A stretch of 64,000 bases of DNA from Microbacterium sp. AG238 (GTDB lineage Bacteria > Actinomycetota > Actinomycetes > Actinomycetales > Microbacteriaceae), in assembly GCF_003610405.1 (NCBI RefSeq), contig NZ_RAQC01000001.1:806001-870000 (forward strand), given 5' to 3'. Shown piece after piece: positions 53,530 through 60,352 of the stretch (its first letter is position 1; every line of letters begins with the position of its first letter). A program made the translations under genes and the position numbers. The notes under the pieces were generated by a model. It was given only the letters and a program-made list of their open reading frames with translations. It ran no database searches and had not been told where the DNA came from.

Positions 53530-54234
53530 CTAGTCGGTGCGTGAGCGCCCCGCGCGTCGAACCGAAGCCAACCCGCGCTCGTGCGCCCAGATCACCAGAT
53601 GCACGCGGTCTCTCACCCGCAGCTTGGTGAGGATGTGGCCGACGTGGGTCTTCACGGTCACCTCCGCGATGTGGAGACTGCTCGCGATCTCGGGATTGGA
53701 GCACCCCTGGACGATCTGCTCGAACACCGCCCGCTCCCGCCCCGTCAGCACCGCGAGAAGGGCGTCGTCGCCCTCCGCCGGCTCGGTATCGTCGATCGCG
53801 ATGCGCTCGAGAAGGCGGCGGCCGGTGGGCGCCGAGACTGCGAACGTGCCGCCGTACACGGCCCGGATGGCGTCGACGAGCTGATCGGCTGTGCTGTCTT
53901 TCAGGATGAACCCGACCGCACCGGCCTGCAGGATCCGAACCGCGTAGGAGTCGGTGTCGTAGGTGGTGAGTCCGAGCACCCGCGTCGCGGGGCTGACCGC
54001 CTCGGCCGTCAGTGTCCGCGTGGCCTCGATCCCATCGAGTCGCGGCATCCGGATGTCCATGAGCACGACGTCGGGCCGCAGTTCGCGAACACGCTCGACG
54101 GCGGCCTCGCCGTCGGGCGCCGTGCCGACCGCGCGCATGTCGGGCTGCGCGTCCACGATGCGGCTGAAACCGTCACGGACGAGCGCCTGGTCATCGGCGA
54201 CCAGCACGGTGATCGGCGGCGATGAGGTCGTCAT
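53530..54234 (-). CDS. NarL/LuxR-family response regulator
   Basis: 234 aa. Receiver VLVADDQALVRDGFSRIVDA, phospho-Asp in VVLMDIRMPRLDGIEATRTL, Lys in GFILKDSTADQLVDAI; LuxR-type helix-turn-helix LTGRERAVFEQIVQGCSNPE then IASSLHIAEVTVKTHVGHIL. Coupled to the kinase by ATGA overlap. It lies between the kinase and the ABC transporter operon and divergent from the lanthipeptide genes, so it probably controls immunity and production in response to the peptide or membrane stress. Confidence 0.92.
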   Translation of the reverse strand: MTTSSPPITVLVADDQALVRDGFSRIVDAQPDMRAVGTAPDGEAAVERVRELRPDVVLMDIRMPRLDGIEATRTLTAEAVSPATRVLGLTTYDTDSYAVRILQAGAVGFILKDSTADQLVDAIRAVYGGTFAVSAPTGRRLLERIAIDDTEPAEGDDALLAVLTGRERAVFEQIVQGCSNPEIASSLHIAEVTVKTHVGHILTKLRVRDRVHLVIWAHERGLASVRRAGRSRTD

Positions 54235-55370
54235 ACGACGGCACCGTCGACGACGACGTCCAGCGGCCAGACCGCCCGCACCGTGAACGTGCGGTCGTGA
54301 GCGTAGGTCAGCTCGCCGCCGTACAGCTCGCACCGCCGCCGCATGCCGGCGAGACCGCGGTGCTCCCGCACCGGGCGGTGGATCGGAGACGGGCCGACGG
54401 GGTTCGCCACCGACACGGCGAGCTCCCCTCTTCCCCACGACACCGTCAACACGATCGGACCGTCGCATCCGTGCCGAACGGCGTTGGTGAGCGACTCCTG
54501 GATCACTCGGTAGGCCGCGAGAGACATGCCGGGGCTGAGCGGGTGCGGGTCGCCGAGCACCACGACCTCTAGCCGGGTGCCCGCACGGACGAAACCGGAG
54601 ATCAGGTCGTCGAGATCGTCGAGCGACGGCGTCGGGCGGCGGTCCAGGTCGTCTGCAGGCGAGAGCAACCCACGGACCTCCCGCAAGGCTGATCTGCCGC
54701 TCGCGGAGATGGTCGCGAACACCGATGCGGAGTCCGGATCGGATGCGGCTGCCCGTCCGCTCTCGGCTTGGACGATGACGTTCGTGAGCGTGTGCGCGAG
54801 AACGTCATGCATCTCGTCGCTGATCCGCTCGCGTTCCTCGTAAGCAGCCAGACGTGTCCGCGCCTCGGCATCGCGTTCGGACATCTCGCTGCGTTGTCGC
54901 GCCATCCGCAGAGCCTCGCTCCGGCGACGATCGAGCAGGCCGAACGCCCACGCCGTGAGCATGCTGATGCCGACGAGCCCGATGACGAGGCCCGTGCCCG
55001 CCGACGCGCTGAAACCGATGTCGAGGAGAACGGCGGCACCGAGCCCCGAGATGTAGAGCAGACCCAGCATCAGGCCCAGGTGCTGGGCGCGTTCCGAGGC
55101 ATGGGCCGCGACGGAGAAGACGCCCACGAGCAGGATCAGGTCGCCGGGAAGGAGCAGCGACGCGTCGACGCCGAGGTGCACCGCCGAGATCGCGGTGGCC
55201 GTCACGGCGAAGACGACCGGGTGCGAGCGACGCCACACGAGAGTCGCGGCCATCAACGCCGACCATGCCCAGTCGGGCTGCCCGAGCAGCCCCATCGCGA
55301 CGCAGCCGGCGATGGCGACCCCCGCGACGAGCGAGTCGCGACCCCGTGTGGTGCCGTCCCCCCGGTGCAT
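54231..55370 (-). CDS. NarL-type sensor histidine kinase
   Basis: 379 aa from ATG 55370. Four to six TM helices at the N-terminus with short loops (DSLVAGVAIAGCVAMGLLGQ; ILLVGVFSVAAHASERAQHL; GLVIGLVGISMLTAWAFGLL) and no large extracytoplasmic sensor, so it likely senses within or at the membrane. HisKA_3 H-box ERERISDEMHDVLAHTLTNV and ATPase motifs follow. TATGGT at 55377-55382 stands 6 nt before the ATG on the minus strand, suggesting a leaderless transcript. Divergent from the precursor gene. Confidence 0.92.
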   Translation of the reverse strand: MHRGDGTTRGRDSLVAGVAIAGCVAMGLLGQPDWAWSALMAATLVWRRSHPVVFAVTATAISAVHLGVDASLLLPGDLILLVGVFSVAAHASERAQHLGLMLGLLYISGLGAAVLLDIGFSASAGTGLVIGLVGISMLTAWAFGLLDRRRSEALRMARQRSEMSERDAEARTRLAAYEERERISDEMHDVLAHTLTNVIVQAESGRAAASDPDSASVFATISASGRSALREVRGLLSPADDLDRRPTPSLDDLDDLISGFVRAGTRLEVVVLGDPHPLSPGMSLAAYRVIQESLTNAVRHGCDGPIVLTVSWGRGELAVSVANPVGPSPIHRPVREHRGLAGMRRRCELYGGELTYAHDRTFTVRAVWPLDVVVDGAVV

Positions 55371-55654
55371 GCCGCCACCATATCCCTTCGGTCGGCGGCT
55401 CACCCCCCTCCTCAGAACAGCGGAGACCGCTCCTCCGGCAGGTGGAGGATCGGGCCGAAAATCCCCGGATCGCATAGTTCCGGTGAAGGTCTGCCGGGGG
55501 CTTGAGTGAGCACGGCAGGAGCATGCCGGAACTGACAGTGATGCGGGCGCACCGCGGCACCCGCCGTCGGCGCCGTTCCGGTTCCGCCCCGTCGGGCTCC
55601 CGCGGCAACCGCCGCCGAGGAGGGATAGCGGAAGAACGAAGGAAGGAACGGATC
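55371..55654. promoter_or_regulatory. Divergent regulatory region between kinase and lanthipeptide precursor
   Basis: 284 nt with no ORF of its own. Holds the probable leaderless kinase promoter on the minus strand and, at its right end, the precursor's Shine-Dalgarno (gaaggaagga). The precursor's -10/-35 could not be placed confidently. Confidence 0.5.
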
Positions 55655-55858
55655 ATGATCACGACCCATGACCAGGAGATGACGATCATCAGCCCGCGTT
55701 GGGACATGGCAGCCCGCTCGACCGACGGATCCACCCCGTCGGTGCAGGCTCAGATCGACGCCGAGTTCGAGCGCGTCGTGAGCCCGTACATGGCCAGCAG
55801 CGGCTGGCTGTGCACACTCACGATCGAGTGCGGAACCCTGATCTGCGCCTGTCGCTGA
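55655..55858 (+). CDS. lanA: Class II lanthipeptide precursor, actagardine/michiganin type
   Basis: 67 aa: a 47-residue leader (with SPRWDM and the acidic [14 protein letters not shown] before the core) and the core [20 protein letters not shown]. The core has four Cys and the [17 protein letters not shown] pattern of the type B (globular) lantibiotics actagardine and michiganin A (names recalled from the literature). These bind lipid II. Relative to my memory of michiganin A the main change is Leu for Ile after CGT. No double-Gly site: the leader ends PYMA, so an unlinked protease is needed. ATG 55655 has a strong Shine-Dalgarno. Confidence 0.95.
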   Translation: MITTHDQEMTIISPRWDMAARSTDGSTPSVQAQIDAEFERVVSPYMASSGWLCTLTIECGTLICACR

Positions 55859-55867
55859 CCGCTGCTC

Positions 55868-55897
55868 GCGGGCGGCGCGGCACCCCGCGCCGCCCGC
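55868..55897 (+). terminator. Attenuating hairpin between lanA and lanM
   Basis: Perfect 13-bp arms gcgggcggcgcgg / ccgcgccgcccgc with a CACC loop, 9 nt after the lanA stop and 32 nt before the lanM start. No U-run follows, so partial read-through is likely, giving more lanA than lanM mRNA. Confidence 0.75.
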
Positions 55898-55929
55898 ACC
55901 CGTTGGACGACCCACGATCGGAGCTCGCC

Positions 55930-58900
55930 GTGCTCACCACCCGCGACACCATCGCGCTGCTTCAGGCTTCGGCGCTCGACGAGCGCCGGCTCGGGCCCAT
56001 GGCACGGCAGAGCATCACCGACGACATGACACGGGCGTGGTCCGACCGGGCGCTCGAAGCCGACGGCATCCTCGACGGCTACCTCGCTGCCCGTGACCTC
56101 GACCGCGAAGCGCTCTCGGGTCTGCTGACCGGCGCCCCCTGGTCACCGCGGCAGCACAGCATCGGGTGGATCGAGAACGTCGCGTGCTGGCTGACGCACA
56201 CCACCGGAGAGCCGTGGCGGCCGGGCCGTCCGCTCGCCATCGAGAACGCGCTGCTCACGCGCATCCCCTTTCCCTCGTTCCTGGTGCCGATGGTCTCGAC
56301 TCAGCGGTCGTTCCTCGCTGGTCTGCCCGGGGTCCCCGAGGGTGCGCGCCGCGATCTGCTCGACGGACTGGCCGAGACGGTCGCAGCGCTGGCCCTGCGT
56401 CCGCTGCTCACCGAGATGGCCGGCGACGCGTCGGCCGGTGCATACGCGCGTCTCGATTCCTCGCTCTCGCACCCGGCGAGGCGGATGTCCTTCCTCTCGC
56501 GCTACCCCCTTCTCGCCCGTGACCTCGTCGCAGCGATCGGCAACTGGCGCGAGCGCGTGCGTCTGATCCTGGAGCGCCTCGATCGCGATGCCGAGGCGCT
56601 CTCGACAGCCGGTCTCCCTTGCCCCGGAATCGCTGCCGTCAGCGGCATCCGTTTCGCGGGCGACGCCCACGATCGCGGGCAGTCGGTGGCGATCGTGACG
56701 TTCGACGACGGTCGACGGGTGGTCTACAAGCCGCGCGAGTCCGCCGTCTTCGCCCTCTACCGCGTCATCACGACGGTGCTGGGCGACGAGCTTCCGGAGG
56801 GGGTGCGCCTGCGCGCGCCGAACGTGCTGGTCCGCGATGGATACGGGTGGGTCGAGTTCATCGAACACGCCGCCCCCGGCGAGGTCGACCTGCGCGATCA
56901 TCTGCGCAGACTCGGCGGGCTGCTCGCGATCGCCCACGTGCTCGGCGCGTCGGACCTCCACCTCGAGAACGTCATCGCATCCGCGGCGGGTCCGGTTCCC
57001 GTCGACCTCGAGACGCTCGTTCAGAATCGCAGCCACCGCGACGCCGCCGACACCGCGGCTGCGGCGGCAGCACGCCGTCTGAACGAATCGGTGCTGGGCA
57101 CCGGAATCCTGCCCGTCCAGCTGACCGCCGGTGAGGGCACGAGCATCGACGTGAGCGTCGTCACGGGCGGGCTGCAGCCGACAGGCCGGACAGCCATGGC
57201 GCATCAACTCACCGGGACCTTCACCGACGCGATGCGGATCGAGGCCGTCGAGCTGCGCGTCGGGTCGTCGCAGAATCAACCGCCGGACATGACCCTGCGT
57301 ATGGTCCGCCGCCACCGGGACGCGCTCGCCGACGGATTCGTGGCCACCTCACGGGCGCTCATCTCGTGTCGCGACCGCGTCGTCGGCATCCTCTCGGGTG
57401 TTCCCGAGCTGACCGTGCGGCACATCGTCCGCGCGACGCGCTCGTACTCGCTGCTGCTCGCCGAGATGCGCCAGTCGTCGCGCCTGCGCAGCGGAATCGA
57501 TCGCGACCATCTCTTGCGCAGCCTGTGGACGCGACTGGCCGACCATCCCGGTGACCTGCCTCTCATCGGGGCGGAAGAACGCGCCCTCCGGCGGCTCGAT
57601 GTGCCGCTCTTCACGGTCGACATGGACTCGCTCTCCCTCGACGACGACCGCCGCCCGTTGGTTCCGGAGTACTTCGCCAGAACCATGCGTGAGGATGTCG
57701 TCGCCCGTCTCAGGCACCTCAGCCCAGCCGACATCGATGCCGGCGAATCCCTCATCCTGGAGTCGATTCTGGCGGCCACGACCGCCGAGACCGAGAACGA
57801 AGGCGCTCCCGGTCCACTCGGCGCCACTCCCCTCCGCCGCACCGGCATCCGTGCGGTCGCCGAGCAACAGGCCCGGCTGCTCGCCGAGTCGGCGATCCTC
57901 GGACGAGACGACGCGACGTGGATCAGCGTGTGCAGCAGCGTCGACAGCACCGGGCTCGAGTACCGCCCTGTCGGCCCCACGCTCTACGACGGCCTGGCAG
58001 GCATCGTCATCGGCGCCGCTGCGGGACACCGTGCGTTCCCTCGCTGGGGACTCGACGACCTCGCCGCGCGCGGCGCCCACGCGATCGCCGCAATCCTCGA
58101 TGACTGGAGCTCCGGGCGCGTGACGCTCCCGGTGGGAGCGTTCAGCGGGGCGGCCGGGCTTCTCTACGCGTTGGCCCGCTACGAGAGCATCGTCGGGGTC
58201 GACCGATTCGGCGCGACCCGGGCGAGCGCCGTCCGCCGATTCAGAGACGCCGCCGCGACGGACGACTATCTCGACGTCATGGCGGGGTCAGCGGGTGCCA
58301 TCGCCGTGTTGACGGCCATCCGCGAGGCTGACGACGCCGAGACGGACGTGGCCGTCCGCGCGCTCGCGCACCACCTCCTCGAGCGCGCCGTCGAGACCTC
58401 CGACGGCGCGCTCGTCTGGGAGAGCGGAGCGACCCGCGCCCGTCTGGGCGGCATGTCGCACGGCGCGACGGGGATCGGATGGGCGCTCGCCGCCGCGTCA
58501 GCCAGGCTCGCAGATCGCACCATGGCCGACGCTGCCCAACGGGCTCTGGGCTTCGACGACAACCTCTTCGATGTGAAGCCCGGGCGGTGGCTCGACGCCC
58601 GTCCTGAGTCACTCGCGCAGGGACGCCTCTTTCCCGCGCACTGGTGCCACGGCACGGCGGGTATCGCGCTCGCGCGCGCCGACGCTGCCGTGCTGCTCGG
58701 CGATGACACGCTGCTGCCGCTGGCCGACCTCGGAGCGCTGGAGACCGCGACGGACCTGCCGTCGGACGATTCGCTGTGCCACGGCTCGTTGGGGAACCTC
58801 ATGGCGCTGCGGGGCATCGAGAGCCGTGGTGGCCCTGCTGCCAGCGACTACGCCGAACGCGTCATCGCGCGTATCGATCGAGACGGCCCGCACAGCGGAC

Positions 58901-59013
58901 TGCCGTCGGGCATCACCACCGTGCGAGGGCTCATGGTCGGAACAGCCGGAACCCTCTACGCGCTCTGCCGCGAGCTCGACCCCGACCTGCCGAACATCCT
59001 GCTGCTGGAGTGA
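55930..59013 (+). CDS. lanM: Class II lanthipeptide synthetase LanM
   Basis: 1027 aa from GTG 55930. The N-terminal dehydratase domain has DGRRVVYKPRE near 265, HVLGASDLHLENVIA and VPVDLETLVQN, used to phosphorylate and eliminate Ser/Thr. The C-terminal LanC-like cyclase has SHGATGIGW, then the zinc ligands in AHWCHGTAGIAL (Cys906) and SLCHGSLGNLM (Cys950, His951). Both domains look intact, so one protein should dehydrate the core peptide and close the (methyl)lanthionine rings. It follows lanA behind an attenuator hairpin. Confidence 0.95.
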   Translation: MLTTRDTIALLQASALDERRLGPMARQSITDDMTRAWSDRALEADGILDGYLAARDLDREALSGLLTGAPWSPRQHSIGWIENVACWLTHTTGEPWRPGRPLAIENALLTRIPFPSFLVPMVSTQRSFLAGLPGVPEGARRDLLDGLAETVAALALRPLLTEMAGDASAGAYARLDSSLSHPARRMSFLSRYPLLARDLVAAIGNWRERVRLILERLDRDAEALSTAGLPCPGIAAVSGIRFAGDAHDRGQSVAIVTFDDGRRVVYKPRESAVFALYRVITTVLGDELPEGVRLRAPNVLVRDGYGWVEFIEHAAPGEVDLRDHLRRLGGLLAIAHVLGASDLHLENVIASAAGPVPVDLETLVQNRSHRDAADTAAAAAARRLNESVLGTGILPVQLTAGEGTSIDVSVVTGGLQPTGRTAMAHQLTGTFTDAMRIEAVELRVGSSQNQPPDMTLRMVRRHRDALADGFVATSRALISCRDRVVGILSGVPELTVRHIVRATRSYSLLLAEMRQSSRLRSGIDRDHLLRSLWTRLADHPGDLPLIGAEERALRRLDVPLFTVDMDSLSLDDDRRPLVPEYFARTMREDVVARLRHLSPADIDAGESLILESILAATTAETENEGAPGPLGATPLRRTGIRAVAEQQARLLAESAILGRDDATWISVCSSVDSTGLEYRPVGPTLYDGLAGIVIGAAAGHRAFPRWGLDDLAARGAHAIAAILDDWSSGRVTLPVGAFSGAAGLLYALARYESIVGVDRFGATRASAVRRFRDAAATDDYLDVMAGSAGAIAVLTAIREADDAETDVAVRALAHHLLERAVETSDGALVWESGATRARLGGMSHGATGIGWALAAASARLADRTMADAAQRALGFDDNLFDVKPGRWLDARPESLAQGRLFPAHWCHGTAGIALARADAAVLLGDDTLLPLADLGALETATDLPSDDSLCHGSLGNLMALRGIESRGGPAASDYAERVIARIDRDGPHSGLPSGITTVRGLMVGTAGTLYALCRELDPDLPNILLLE

Positions 59014-59038
59014 TCGCTGCGCCGGTGCAGCGGGAGGC

Positions 59039-60310
59039 TCATCCGGCCGCGACCGCTTCCGTCTCGTCGTCATCGACGACCGGCGGCGCAGCGGCGATGT
59101 GCGTGATCGGACGCCAGACGAACAGCAGCGTGAGCGCGGCACCGACGAAGGCGAACCACCAGGGGCCCGTGGGGCCCCACACCTGGGCGATCACCCCGCC
59201 GAGCGCCTGCCCGATCACGAGACCGCCGAAGACCCCCACCATGTTGACCGACGCGATGCGGCCCTGCAGCTCGTGGGGAACGAGGCGCTGACGAACAGTC
59301 GTCGAGATGGTCGCCCAGACGAAGGCATAGGCGCCGAACGCGATCATGATGACGAATGCCACCGCGCCCGAGGTCGTCAGGGCGAACGCGAGGTGCATGA
59401 GGACCTCGGCGGTGAGGCACACCCGCATGAGCGCGGCGAACGAGAATCGTCGCTCGAGCCTTCCGAACAGGAGAGTCGCCGCCAGTCCGCCGATCGCGGA
59501 CGCGGTCGTCAGGGCGCCGTAGCCGACGGGCCCCATCTGCAGGTAGTCGGTCGCGTACAGCACGAGCACGCCCCACGGCGCCGCCCAGGTCACGTTGAAG
59601 GTGAGGATGATGATCACGAGCGTGCGCACCGGCGGGTTGCGCCACAGCCAGCGGATGCCGCTCAGGATGTCGGTGTGCACGGGGGTCCGCGTGCGCGGTG
59701 CATCCGCCTCCTCGACGCGCGTGGTCGCCGTGATGCGCGAGATGAGGACGACGGCGAGGGCGACGCACACGCCCTGAACGGCGAACGGCCAGAACGATCC
59801 GACGGCGAACAGGAAGGCACCCAAGGGCGGTCCGCCGAGCTGGTTGGCCACGAGGAACCCGGCTTGCAGCCGCGCGTTCCCGACGCCGAGGTCGCTTCTG
59901 CGCACCATCATCGGCAGGAGGGTGCTGCTGGTCGTGTCGACGAAGACCTCGGCGGTGCCGTACAGGAAAGCGACGATCAACACCATCCAGATACTGGCGA
60001 GGCCGGTGACGAGGAAGACGCACAGACCGACCAGCACGAGAGCCCGGATGCCGTTGGCCACCATGATCAGCACCCGGCGATCGACCCGGTCGGCGATCGC
60101 GCCCGCGTGAAGCCCGAACAGCAGCCACGGGAGGAACTGCATGACCGCACCGGAGGCGACCAGGATCGGCGAATCGGTCATCGATGCGATCAGCAGCGGT
60201 GCGGCGGCGAGCGCGATGCCGTCGCCGATGTTGCTCGTCAGCGATGATGCGAACAGCCACCGGAAATCACGGCCCAGACGCCGCGGCGCGACCCACTCTG
60301 CGATACCCAC
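59039..60310 (-). CDS. MFS transporter beside the lanthipeptide genes
   Basis: 423 aa, twelve TM helices, GTG start. Contains the motif-A-like segment GLHAGAIADRVDRRVLIMVA, typical of drug and siderophore exporters (EntS/MdtG-like). TAGGCT at 60317-60322 on the minus strand stands 6 nt before the GTG, a leaderless promoter back-to-back with that of the UvrA-like gene. It is a candidate for peptide or inhibitor export since no LanT is present, but it could equally serve the locus on its right. Confidence 0.85.
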   Translation of the reverse strand: MGIAEWVAPRRLGRDFRWLFASSLTSNIGDGIALAAAPLLIASMTDSPILVASGAVMQFLPWLLFGLHAGAIADRVDRRVLIMVANGIRALVLVGLCVFLVTGLASIWMVLIVAFLYGTAEVFVDTTSSTLLPMMVRRSDLGVGNARLQAGFLVANQLGGPPLGAFLFAVGSFWPFAVQGVCVALAVVLISRITATTRVEEADAPRTRTPVHTDILSGIRWLWRNPPVRTLVIIILTFNVTWAAPWGVLVLYATDYLQMGPVGYGALTTASAIGGLAATLLFGRLERRFSFAALMRVCLTAEVLMHLAFALTTSGAVAFVIMIAFGAYAFVWATISTTVRQRLVPHELQGRIASVNMVGVFGGLVIGQALGGVIAQVWGPTGPWWFAFVGAALTLLFVWRPITHIAAAPPVVDDDETEAVAAG

Positions 60311-60340
60311 CGCACGAGCCTAGGGGCGACCTCCGACACG

Positions 60341-60346
60341 TAGGCT
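60341..60346 (+). promoter_or_regulatory. Leaderless promoter of the UvrA-like gene
   Basis: TAGGCT, 6 nt before ATG 60353. The mirror-image TAGGCT of the divergent MFS gene lies at 60317-60322, only 18 nt away, so the two promoters overlap and could share an operator. Confidence 0.6.
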
Positions 60347-60352
60347 TGCCCG

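Noticed and set aside
58703..60247. 514-aa plus-strand frame over the MFS gene and lanM end
   Set aside because: Charged, repetitive shadow protein antisense to a 12-TM transporter.
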